A stretch of DNA of 34,112 nt. It comes from an uncultured Bacteroidota bacterium (lineage in GTDB: Bacteria > Bacteroidota > Bacteroidia > Chitinophagales > Saprospiraceae). The notes beneath the pieces were generated by a model. That model was not told the DNA's origin. It worked only from the letters and a program-made list of their open reading frames with translations, and searched no databases. Positions 25,874-33,821 of this stretch are shown piece by piece (within the stretch, counting starts at the first letter, position 1; every line of letters begins with the position of its first letter). Both the position numbers and the translations under genes were made by a program. The stretch spans positions 1-34,112 of the forward strand of contig CACLQQ010000028.1 in the NCBI GenBank assembly GCA_902609095.1, in the 5' to 3' direction.

Positions 25874-26671
25874 ATGGACCCACACGAAATTGATTACTCT
25901 TTTTGCAGAGGAGATGCAATTCCTCGAGATCGAGCTGGATCCTTATGAGACTGTCATTGCAGAGCCAGGTAGTTTCATGATGATGGATGAAGATATCCAG
26001 ATGAAAACTATGTTTGGGGATGGCTCCCAAAACGACGAAGGTATCTGGGGAAAGGTCTTCCAAGCAGGCAAGCGAGTTCTTACTGGAGAGAAGCTGTTCA
26101 TGACTGCATTTACACATGTCGGTGATGGCAAACAAAAAGTCTCATTTGCTTCTCCCTACCCAGGTAAAATCATTCCGATGAACTTAACAGGCGATGAGGG
26201 TAGGATCATATGTCAAAAGGATTCCTTCCTTTGTGTAGCAAAAGGTGTATCAGTAGGCATAGAATTCTCTAGAAACTTAGCCGAGGTTTTTTTGGAGGAG
26301 AAGGATTCATAATGCAAAAAATCGAAGGTGACGGACTGGTATTCATGCACGCTGGAGGGTTTATTGCAAAACGAACCTTAGAGGTAGGTGAGGAACTTAA
26401 AGTAGATACAGGATGCTTTGTGGCTTTCACCCAGTATGTAGACTATGATATTACATTCGTCGAGGGAATAAAGAACACCATATTTGGTGGAGAAGGATTG
26501 TTCTTTGCCAACCTTATGGGTCCTGGTAAAGTTTGGATTCAATCACTTCCAATCAGTAGGCTGTCAGATCGTATCTTATCGCATAGTAAAGGGTACTTTG
26601 GCAATGGGGGCAAAGGCGAAGGAAGTATTTTAGGCGGATTAGGCAATCTATTAAATGGGGATGGGTTCTGA
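25874..26671 (+). pseudogene. AIM24/TIGR00266-family gene with two frameshifts
   Basis: A protein of the AIM24 (DUF124, TIGR00266) family, normally ~260 aa with a single beta-prism-like domain; function uncertain. The pieces read MDPHEIDYSF (from the ATG at 25874), then FAEEMQFLEIELDPYETVIA and the middle part to RNLAEVF, and then GGEGFIMQKIEGDGLVF to the C-terminus. The first shift lies in the five-T run at 25900-25904: two extra T or one T fewer would join the frames, and two extra gives the family length. The second lies in the seven-T run at 26287-26293: an eighth T gives EVFFGGEGF, exactly the family motif. After the second shift there is an overlapping TAATG (26310-26314) that could restart translation. 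The TTTTTTG of the run could also allow -1 slippage. Confidence 0.85.
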
Positions 26672-26678
26672 GTAAGAT

Positions 26679-26711
26679 AAAAAAGAGCGGCATACCCCCC
26701 AGTAGCCGCTC
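26679..26711 (-). terminator. Strong minus-strand intrinsic terminator
   Basis: GAGCGGC (26685-26691) pairs with GCCGCTC (26705-26711); TAC/GTA extend the stem past a bulged A. On the minus strand it is followed directly by six T (26684-26679). On the plus strand it is not followed by T, so it points to minus-strand transcription through this gap. Confidence 0.7.
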
Positions 26712-26809
26712 CGAAATCTCCAATACTTAATCCCTTAAGTATTCATAAGTTAAAGAACTTACCTACCTAAATCCATAATCCTTGCCAGTTTGCACTGATC
26801 TATTAGGTA
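26679..26809 (-). ncRNA. Candidate structured RNA ending in a strong terminator
   Basis: Read on the minus strand, five stems follow one another. A 7-bp helix (TACCTAA/TTAGGTA, 26764-26770 with 26803-26809) closes a loop holding CAGT-GCAA-ACTG (26786-26797), a stem capped by a GNRA tetraloop. Next come a 6-bp hairpin (26746-26761), a perfect 9-bp hairpin (26722-26743) and a GC-rich hairpin with six T (26679-26711). A 23-codon reading frame (26763-26834) overlaps the 5' part. No protein gene on the minus strand lies upstream to need this terminator. The structure is seen by eye; energy and conservation are untested. Confidence 0.45.
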
Positions 26810-26822
26810 TATAATATATTTG
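26789..26822 (+). promoter_or_regulatory. Putative promoter of the PAP2 gene
   Basis: TTTG (26789-26792) and TATATTTG (26815-26822) are spaced 22 nt, close to the Bacteroidota pattern TTTG-N~20-TAnnTTTG. It lies ~95 nt upstream of the PAP2 ATG and overlaps the 5' part of the minus-strand RNA candidate. The rest of 26823-26915 is very AT-rich. Confidence 0.4.
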
Positions 26823-26915
26823 ATTTTTTCTCATGTTATATCATACATATAATCAATATAGTACACATATATAGTTTTATATATGAAGAGTATTTATGCA
26901 ATAACAACCCCGTAG

Positions 26916-27620
26916 ATGGTAAAAAAAGGGATTCATTGGATATTCTGTGTACTCATTTTTTTCTGGTCTATTGAGCCAGGTCAAACTCAGCACATAGAAC
27001 AGAATATCTTGAACATAAACCATTGGCCTGCTGTCGGTTTAATGACTGCTGGTTTAGCTGTATCAGGTACAACCTTAAAACAGAATCTACAATCTGACCT
27101 ACAAGACTTTTTTGGAAAAACCACCTCTAAAATTGATGATTACCTCGCCATGGTTCCCAGTGCGCAAGTATTGATTTATGGCATAATTCCCAAACATGAA
27201 GATAGACTCTACCATTTAGAGAATTATGCCTACAGTACAGTCATCAATTTAGGACTAACCTATGGCATGAAAGCCATATTTAATGTAAAACGTCCAAATG
27301 GTGGCGAGTTTTCTTTTCCTTCTGGTCACACCTCTTTTGCCTTCTCTACTGCTACGGTTAGCTACATGGCTTTTAAAGATAAGAAGCCACTATTAGCATG
27401 GACATCTTACTTGCCAGCAACGATTACAGGAATTATGAGAATTCAGAAGAATAAACATTGGTCTCCAGATGTTTTATTTGGAGCTGGATTAGGGATCATT
27501 TCTACCCAACTTACTTATCGGATGCTAAGACCTCATAGGCATAATGATGAGAGCAAATTCCTTTCAAACTTACATTTTGACATAGGACCAGGCCAAATTG
27601 GTCTGGTATATAAGTTATAA
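26916..27620 (+). CDS. PAP2-family phosphatase
   Basis: A 234-aa phosphatidic-acid-phosphatase-type enzyme (PAP2 superfamily), which removes phosphate from lipid phosphates such as undecaprenyl pyrophosphate, phosphatidate or lipid A precursors. All three active-site motifs are present: KAIFNVKRP (Lys119 to Pro127, KxxxxxxRP), PSGH (135-138) and RIQKNKHWSPD (Arg175, His181, Asp185; Rx5Hx3D). The start has a signal-like hydrophobic segment (residues 8-20), and there are weak hydrophobic segments later, so it is probably in the inner membrane or periplasm. Substrate cannot be told. It stands alone, with a probable own promoter. Confidence 0.9.
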   Translation: MVKKGIHWIFCVLIFFWSIEPGQTQHIEQNILNINHWPAVGLMTAGLAVSGTTLKQNLQSDLQDFFGKTTSKIDDYLAMVPSAQVLIYGIIPKHEDRLYHLENYAYSTVINLGLTYGMKAIFNVKRPNGGEFSFPSGHTSFAFSTATVSYMAFKDKKPLLAWTSYLPATITGIMRIQKNKHWSPDVLFGAGLGIISTQLTYRMLRPHRHNDESKFLSNLHFDIGPGQIGLVYKL

Positions 27621-27713
27621 AACGACATTTTGACATCTCTCCAATAATGGCATAGCCTTTGACTTGCAGTAGCTGTAATAATAGAATTCAATAAAACATA
27701 ACTGTAGATAATT

Positions 27714-29573
27714 ATGGCTTCAGGACAGATATCCGTACAGACGGAAAATATTTTTCCGATTATCAAAAAGTTCCTCTACTCGGATCAAGAGATATTCTTA
27801 AGAGAGTTAGTTTCCAATGCTGTTGATGCATGTAGTAAACTTAAAACACTCTCATCTAAAGGTGAATTTTCTGGTGAACTGGGAGAAATGACCATAGACA
27901 TAGTACTTGAAGATGATAAACTGATCATCAAGGATAGAGGAATTGGTATGACTGCTGAAGAAGTTGATAAATACTTGAATCAGCTTGCTTTTTCTTCAGC
28001 TGAGGAGTTTTTAGAAAAATATAAAGATGAAGCAAGTATCATCGGTCACTTTGGCTTAGGTTTTTACAGTGCATTTATGGTAGCTGATAAGGTGGAAGTC
28101 ATCACCAAATCCTATAAAGATGCCAAAGCAATTAAATGGACCTGTGCAGGTAATCCAGAATATGATCTCGAAGATTCAGATAAAGAAGATAGAGGGACAG
28201 AGATCGTATTGCACGTATCAGATGACAGTAAGGAATTCTTAGAAAAAGGAAGGATAGAGACACTACTTAATAAGTATTGTAAGTTTCTCCCATTCCCTAT
28301 ATGCTTCGGCCAAAAAACTGAAAGCACTTGGGAAGGAGAAGGTGAGGACAGAAAAGAGATTAAGACTGAAGTTGATAATGTGATCAATGAAAAAGACCCA
28401 CTTTGGAAGAAGAGTCCATCTGAACTTACTGATGAGGATTATAAACAGTTCTACTCTTACTTATATCCCTTTTCGATGCCTCCTCTATTCTGGATACATC
28501 TCAACATAGATTATCCATTTAACTTAACAGGTATTTTATACTTTCCGAAGGTCAATAACTCCATTGAGATCCAAAAAAATAAGATTCAATTATACAGTAA
28601 TCAAGTATATGTCACTGATGATGTGAGTCAGATTGTTCCAGAATTTTTAACTCTACTGCATGGTGTGATAGATTCTCCAGACATTCCATTAAACGTATCG
28701 AGAAGTTACCTACAAAGTGATAGTAATGTGAAGAAGATTACCACATACATTACTAAAAAGGTAGCAGAAAAGCTTAATAGCTTGTTTAAAGATGATCGAT
28801 CAGCATTTGAAGACAAGTGGAGTGAGGTTAGTGTATTTGCTAAGTATGGCATGATCTCAGAAGAAAAATTCTACGATAAAGCAGAGAAATTCTGTCTGCT
28901 CAAGAACATCAAGGGAGAACATTATACAAAAGCTGAGTACAAAGAAAAAATTGAAGCTACCCAAAAGGATAAGCATGATAAAATCATACATCTCTACACA
29001 AATGACGTTAAAGGGCATCATAGCTTCATAGAGTCTGCTGAAGCCTACGGTTATGATATTTTAGAAATGGATAATGTAATTGACAATCACTTCATGCAAC
29101 ATCTAGAGCAAAAAATGGGCTATGGCACATTCGTCCGCGTTGATAGTGATACAGCAGATAATCTAATACAGACTGATGAGGAGAAGGAATCGGTGCTCTC
29201 TAAGAAAGAACAAGAGAAAGTGGAAAAAATCTTTAAATCAGTATTACCTGAAACCGGAGGGCCTAATTTAGAACTTAAGGCATTAGCCCCATCTGATTTG
29301 CCCGTAATCGTTACTCGCCCGGAATTCATGAGAAGAATGATGGAAATGCAAAATCTACAAAGTATGGGCGGCAGTGATATGCCAGAGATATTTAACGTTG
29401 TAGTGAATACTAATAACCCATTGGTTGCTGAGAAACTCAATAAAATGAGATCAGCTGAGAAGAAAGAAAAATTTGCGAGCTACTTATATGATTTAGCCAG
29501 ACTCAATCAAGGAATGCTCAAAGGTGAAGAGATGTCAAGCTTTATTAAGAATAGCTTAGAATTTGTAAGCTAA
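27714..29573 (+). CDS. htpG: Chaperone HtpG (Hsp90)
   Basis: A 619-aa bacterial Hsp90. The N-terminal GHKL ATPase domain has EIFLRELVSNAVDAC (26-40; catalytic Glu31, Mg-binding Asn35), DRGIGMTAEEV and IGHFGLGFYSAFMVADKV. The middle domain has WIHLNIDYPFNLTGILYFP and NVSRSYLQSDSNVK (with the conserved Arg). The C-terminal dimerisation domain ends in LARLNQGMLKGEEM. It acts in the cytoplasm on aggregation-prone clients and ribosomal or carbon-metabolism proteins in other bacteria. Length is normal for the bacterial form. It is followed by a strong terminator. Heat-shock control cannot be judged from the 93-nt leader. Confidence 0.96.
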   Translation: MASGQISVQTENIFPIIKKFLYSDQEIFLRELVSNAVDACSKLKTLSSKGEFSGELGEMTIDIVLEDDKLIIKDRGIGMTAEEVDKYLNQLAFSSAEEFLEKYKDEASIIGHFGLGFYSAFMVADKVEVITKSYKDAKAIKWTCAGNPEYDLEDSDKEDRGTEIVLHVSDDSKEFLEKGRIETLLNKYCKFLPFPICFGQKTESTWEGEGEDRKEIKTEVDNVINEKDPLWKKSPSELTDEDYKQFYSYLYPFSMPPLFWIHLNIDYPFNLTGILYFPKVNNSIEIQKNKIQLYSNQVYVTDDVSQIVPEFLTLLHGVIDSPDIPLNVSRSYLQSDSNVKKITTYITKKVAEKLNSLFKDDRSAFEDKWSEVSVFAKYGMISEEKFYDKAEKFCLLKNIKGEHYTKAEYKEKIEATQKDKHDKIIHLYTNDVKGHHSFIESAEAYGYDILEMDNVIDNHFMQHLEQKMGYGTFVRVDSDTADNLIQTDEEKESVLSKKEQEKVEKIFKSVLPETGGPNLELKALAPSDLPVIVTRPEFMRRMMEMQNLQSMGGSDMPEIFNVVVNTNNPLVAEKLNKMRSAEKKEKFASYLYDLARLNQGMLKGEEMSSFIKNSLEFVS

Positions 29574-29595
29574 TCGGACTATAAAAGTCATGATT

Positions 29596-29630
29596 AAAGG
29601 GGGCGAAATAAATATTTCGCCCCTTTCTTT
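29596..29630. terminator. Bidirectional terminator after htpG
   Basis: A long hairpin: AAAG-GGGGCGAAAT (29596-29609) with ATTTCGCCCC-TTT (29614-29626), one bulged G and an AAAT loop, followed by CTTT. It lies 22 nt beyond the htpG stop and, being flanked by A and T, can also serve the convergent cargo gene. Confidence 0.85.
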
Positions 29631-29648
29631 GTATCCTTATTTACTATT

Positions 29649-30523
29649 CTACTTTAGGACAGATAATTTATTTTGAGCTACAACTCGATTCATGTCGTTA
29701 ATTACTTCTATCATATAATTACCTACAGATAGGTCATTAACTGGTACTTGTACCCTTGGAGTTCCAACATCGATATCAATTCTTTTAGCCACTCGTCCTT
29801 TCATGTTGACAAATCTAAGCTCTGAATCTTGAGCTAGTACTTGAGTAAATGAAACGTTCACAAAATCCGTTAAAGGATTTGTTCCAAAGTGAAATGAAAT
29901 AAGTAACTCATATAATTCACAAGGTTCTTTACTAAATTCTAAATCATAGTACTCATTGATCTCAAGAGATTGTATTTTTCTAAGGGCGATCCATTTCGCC
30001 ATCTCGATATATGCAGTAGCATAATCGTGACTGACGCCTTCCCTAACCCATACTAAGTGTAGATCGTCAACATCACCTTTGATTTTGAAACTAAGCGTCG
30101 CAACAGTAGTCCAGTTTTCATCACCATTGATAGTGACTCCTCCTCTAAGTTGATCTATCAGATCTATTGAGAAGTTTGTAAAACCGAGATTATCATCAAA
30201 ATCAAGTGCCCCGATACTTGTAGCTTCGATTTCCTCCATAGTGCTATGGAAAGTGAGCACTGAATATTTTCCTTCAGGAAGTTTGATGTCACTCTTTTTC
30301 TCATTGAGCGCCAGTATATCTGTGTTATAGAAAACTCTGTAGTTTTGTCCTGCTAATACAAGTGGTTGATTCATTGATCTGAATTGAACATCTATGTATG
30401 CAATATGTGCCTCTTGATCAATTATGGGAGAAGTAAATCGAATATCCACTCCATTATTAGCAACAACCCCAGAAATAATAAATAAATAGCTACGAACGTA
30501 GTGGTTGAAATTCTCAGTTTCAT
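29649..30523 (-). pseudogene. T9SS cargo paralog A, signal peptide frameshifted
   Basis: A ~290-aa secreted protein of a tandem family. The intact part from 30449 holds a beta-sandwich-like domain (QNYRVFYNTDILAL, LGFTNFSIDLID, WTTVATLSFKI) with cohesin-like spacing, and a C-terminal T9SS type A sorting domain (NPLTDFVNVSF, then LRFVNMKGRVAKRIDI and LSVGNYMIEVIND). In this frame there is no signal peptide. Another frame gives MKLRISTTTFVAIYLLFLG from an ATG at 30523. The frames join as FLG-VVANNGVDIRF if one base is added to the four-C run (plus strand) at 30467-30470. So a one-base loss has cut the signal peptide from the cargo. The cohesin-like assignment is inferred. Confidence 0.75.
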
Positions 30524-30527
30524 TTTA

Positions 30528-30658
30528 AGCCAATTGATTCACTAATGTAGAATAGCTAAACATTACATCTTCTATCTCGAAATAAGGTAGAAAAGTTATT
30601 GGAATAGAAAAAACATAAGAAATGTCTGGAATTTCACATGTTTTATGATCAATTGGCT
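30528..30658. repeat. 11-bp inverted repeat upstream of paralog A
   Basis: AGCCAATTGAT (30528-30538) is perfectly complementary to ATCAATTGGCT (30648-30658). The left arm is 5 nt upstream of the ATG at 30523, and 109 nt separates the arms. It may be an operator pair or a long-range hairpin in the 5' leader. The remaining gap to 30731 is AT-rich with nothing else clear. Confidence 0.45.
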
Positions 30659-30730
30659 ATTTGGCTAAGCCTTACGTCAACAGTGGAGACAGTATATTTA
30701 CATGTCCCCATAACGTCCTAGGCAATTTTT

Positions 30731-31557
30731 TTATTGATGATCGTATGCCTTTATTATACTTTGACTTTGAAATACTCCACCATTAGTATCTAATAGTTCA
30801 ACCGTATACCTACCACTAAACCATTTACTAAGGTCATAACTATATACAGATAAGCCTGATACTTTCTCGATTGCTACTTCTCGTCCTATTACATCTTTAA
30901 TCAAGAGAGTCTTAGCATTAGAATTTTCTGCGGCTATTTTTACTTTCATCAGGTCTATTACAGGTTTAGGAAATACTGATACATCGAGATTTGAATCACC
31001 AGAAGTGAATGGGTTCCCAAGATGATCAATCATGAGATTAGCCTCTAACATAGACTGATGGTCTACTGCATCCCACTGAGATAAGGCTACTTGAGCGCTG
31101 GCAAATTGAGAGGATCTGTCATTAGCCCAAACGATATCATAAAGATTATTAGATATATTCTTAAAACATACACTTGCCACCTTAATCCAACTGCCATCAC
31201 TTGGGATAGTAGTTGTATAATCATTGAGGGCTCTACCATCCACTGATAGAGATAAGAAGCCTTTATCATTTTGTTCTAAAACGATAACCTCGAGTGCTCC
31301 TATGGATTCTTCAGACGTATAGTTCTTGATGCTCTCTTTGATCACATTGGCATTTTCGGCATCATAAAACACCCTATAGTTTTGAAGTACGAGATCGATA
31401 GATTCACGATACGGCGACCTTATCTCCATATCAAAACACGATTGTTTGACTTGATTAGTTACTTGTAATAATCTCAGATCAACTTTGCTTTGAGCGCTGA
31501 TTGTAATCAATCTAATGCTTGAGATCACCAGTATAATAGATGAGGTTCTCCTATCAT
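30731..31557 (-). pseudogene. T9SS cargo paralog B, start region frameshifted
   Basis: A ~270-aa paralog of A: LQNYRVFYDAENANV, then a similar beta domain and a C-terminal T9SS sorting domain (SVFPKPVIDLMKVKI, LLIKDVIGREVAIEKV, WFSGRYTVELLDT). The frame begins with no in-frame ATG: the only usable start in frame is a GTG at 31528, which would leave a short leader. An ATG at 31557 is out of frame by one base; with one added base it would give a good signal peptide (RRTSSIILVISSIRLITISA). I therefore regard the 5' end as damaged; translation from GTG or another weak start remains possible. Confidence 0.6.
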
Positions 31558-31595
31558 ATATTAACTATGGTTTTAATATCAACTTTAGTGCCAAA

Positions 31596-32179
31596 CTACC
31601 TAATAATCAGATTTTTGTACTTACTGATTGAAGTTGTACCTAAAGTATTCTCGCTATTGTGTGTTGATAATTCCACATATGACCTGCCATACGTAGAAGT
31701 CATTTCTTCTCTTGCCAATACTACTTGGTCCTTTTCAAAATCATTCACCTCGAAACGCATTTGTGCTATTTCAAGTGCATTACCTGTAATAGGGGCACCT
31801 TTTTGCTTGAAATTTGTATGAACTATTGAGAAGTTTATAAAACCAAGGTTATTCTGAAATTCTAATGAATTTCTCCCAGACACATCTACACCGTCCACAT
31901 GTTGGACCAGTTTCAGTTGGTACAAATCTTCTTGCAATGACTATTTTAGAGATTGTCTATGAGTTTTAGATTATCTGCGCTATAGTACAGCCTATAGTTC
32001 TGGCTACACAAATTTACTTGATCATCACTCCAATTCGTGATAGAAAGATTTACACACTGCTGATCCTCTAATTGATTTCCTTGATTGATCTGAAGGCTTA
32101 GATCTGTTCGACTGTTAAGGCTTGTTGCTAATATAATTAGGGCAATACCCCTCATTAACTTTTTCATATTAAGCTTCAT
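31596..32179 (-). pseudogene. T9SS cargo paralog C, split and lacking the sorting domain
   Basis: A third paralog. Its first part has a signal peptide (MKKLMRGIALIILATSLNS from 32167) and the family motif SQNYRLYYSADNLKLIDNL, ending at a stop at 31946. The second part, in another frame, continues LYQLKLVQHVDGVDV and NLGFINFSIV, QMRFEVNDFEKDQVVL and stops at 31596. At least one frameshift and possibly a nonsense change lie at 31930-31950. It ends before the place where A and B have the T9SS C-terminal domain, and paralog B begins ~40 nt later, which suggests loss of the 3' end by recombination between the tandem copies. Confidence 0.7.
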
Positions 32180-32431
32180 TCGTTTCCTAAACTAAATTGT
32201 TCCTCTGGTACGAAACACCTTCATTTTAATAATGACACTATTGCTCATAACATACCACTACATATGAGTGAGTAATCATCTAAAATTACCATCAACCTTT
32301 GAGTTCATTCTCACAAACTACCACCCAAATACACCAAATAAAGTATATTATAAATTGCTTTTATCATAATGTATTAAATACTAAACACATACCACTTACT
32401 CATATATATAAATAATTAATATATTAGCACC

Positions 32432-32923
32432 ATGAATAAACTATGCATAGGATTAATCATAGTAGGTCTTATCTTACTGTTATCCGCATGCCAAAATGAA
32501 TCTGTTCAAACCCTTAATACAGATCAGATCAATCAATTTATGACCCAAGTTCATGCGAATGACCCTGCATTTACCCACAAAAATGTCAAGTTTGATTCAA
32601 TCGTAACCCTCGCCGGTACCAGACAGTATCGTCAAAAAAGCCAAAAGATAAAAGCCAAGATCTTTTACTTTGGAGATCTTGCCAGAGGCTATTATAACCT
32701 CGCCGATCGAGATGATAAAAATCTCCAAATTTTTGGTAAAAAAGTTGACGGACTCTGGATTCACACTTGTGTTACCAAGATCAATATGGAAGAGGTTGGT
32801 GGCTATCTCATTTTAGATCAGAATCGTTCTGGAATCTGGTCTTCTGAACACATCAACTTCGAAAAACAAGAAATCTCATTAAAAAAATTTGGTCAGGATT
32901 ACACTGAGCTTACTTCTTGGTAA
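32432..32923 (+). CDS. Small lipoprotein of unknown function
   Basis: A 163-aa protein with a classic lipoprotein signal: MNKLCIGLIIVGLILLLSAC with the lipobox LSAC and lipidated Cys20. The mature part has mixed beta/alpha character (IKAKIFYFGDLARGYYNLAD, LWIHTCVTKINMEEVGGYLI) and no domain I recognise. It is transcribed divergently from the T9SS cargo array and followed by a strong terminator. The 250-nt region upstream is AT-rich and holds short repeats (see findings). Nothing in the context fixes its role. Confidence 0.8.
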   Translation: MNKLCIGLIIVGLILLLSACQNESVQTLNTDQINQFMTQVHANDPAFTHKNVKFDSIVTLAGTRQYRQKSQKIKAKIFYFGDLARGYYNLADRDDKNLQIFGKKVDGLWIHTCVTKINMEEVGGYLILDQNRSGIWSSEHINFEKQEISLKKFGQDYTELTSW

Positions 32924-32956
32924 TAAAAAATTTAAACTTGGGTTGGTTGGTCTATT

Positions 32957-32990
32957 AAAATAGGGTCGGTTTACCGGCCCTATTTTATTT
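32957..32990 (+). terminator. Intrinsic terminator after the lipoprotein gene
   Basis: AAAATAGGGTCGG (32957-32969) pairs with CCGGCCCTATTTT (32974-32986) with one T-G wobble and a 4-nt loop, followed by ATTTTT. It is 10 nt before the start of the aminotransferase gene. Confidence 0.85.
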
Positions 32991-32999
32991 TTACGCTCT

Positions 33000-33821
33000 A
33001 TGATCTTACCATTAGCATACCATAAAGGGGAGTTAATCTCCACCCAAGCCATATCATTCAGTGCAAACAATCTGTCTCTGCATCGTGGTTATGGCATATT
33101 TGATTATTTCACTTATCATAATGGACGGAACATACATTTAGATTGGTATCTCGACCGCTTTTATCGCAGCGCTAGTAAGGCGAATCTCAAACTCAAATTA
33201 GACCGATCAGAATTAATCGATATGATCAATCATATCTACAAGTATAATAATATCCAGAGATCCAATATGAAGTTGATCCTTTCTGGAGGGGATAGTCTCA
33301 ATGGATTTACTAATAAGGGTAATTCTGAATTAATGATCCTCAACTATCAACATCAGGACAATCCAGCTGTCTATTACACCGATGGGGTAAGGCTAATAAC
33401 GTATGAACATGTCAGACCTTTTGCTGAGATAAAAACCACCAATTATATGATCCCATACCTCATGCAACCTGAGTTAAAAAAAGTTGGAGCCATCGATGTT
33501 CTATATGTTTCTAATAATATGGTTAGTGAGACTAGTCGGGCCAACATCTTTAGCATAAAAAATGGTCTAATTGCCACCCCAGATCAACATATACTTCCAG
33601 GTATAACACGTAAGGCATTGCTAACCAAATGCAAAGAATTTCCAATTATAACCAAACCCCTTACACTGTCAGAAATGCTAAGTGCTGAGGAAGTATTCAT
33701 TTCGAGTTCTACTAAAAAAGCAATGCCAGTGATACAGATAAACGATGAATTAATAGGAAATGGAAAAGTTGGACCAATTACTACTAAACTTAATCACTGG
33801 CTGACAGAGCTTTACGCTTAA
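33000..33821 (+). CDS. Class IV (fold type IV) aminotransferase
   Basis: A 273-aa PLP enzyme of the branched-chain/D-amino-acid aminotransferase and aminodeoxychorismate lyase superfamily. Lys145 in AEIKTTNYM is the PLP lysine, Glu177 in VSETSRANIFSI contacts the pyridine N, LHRGYGIFDYF (28-38) is the N-terminal motif, and LPGITRKALL (199-208) the phosphate region. Whether it is IlvE, D-alanine transaminase or PabC (folate) cannot be settled from motifs; at 273 aa it is on the short side for IlvE. It starts 10 nt after the terminator of the upstream gene, and its 3' end overlaps the convergent EamA gene by 32 bp. Confidence 0.88.
   Translation: MILPLAYHKGELISTQAISFSANNLSLHRGYGIFDYFTYHNGRNIHLDWYLDRFYRSASKANLKLKLDRSELIDMINHIYKYNNIQRSNMKLILSGGDSLNGFTNKGNSELMILNYQHQDNPAVYYTDGVRLITYEHVRPFAEIKTTNYMIPYLMQPELKKVGAIDVLYVSNNMVSETSRANIFSIKNGLIATPDQHILPGITRKALLTKCKEFPIITKPLTLSEMLSAEEVFISSSTKKAMPVIQINDELIGNGKVGPITTKLNHWLTELYA

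Noticed and set aside
31540-31821. 93-codon plus-strand ORF opposite the cargo paralogs
   Set aside because: Antisense shadow of paralog C; no domain or start signal.
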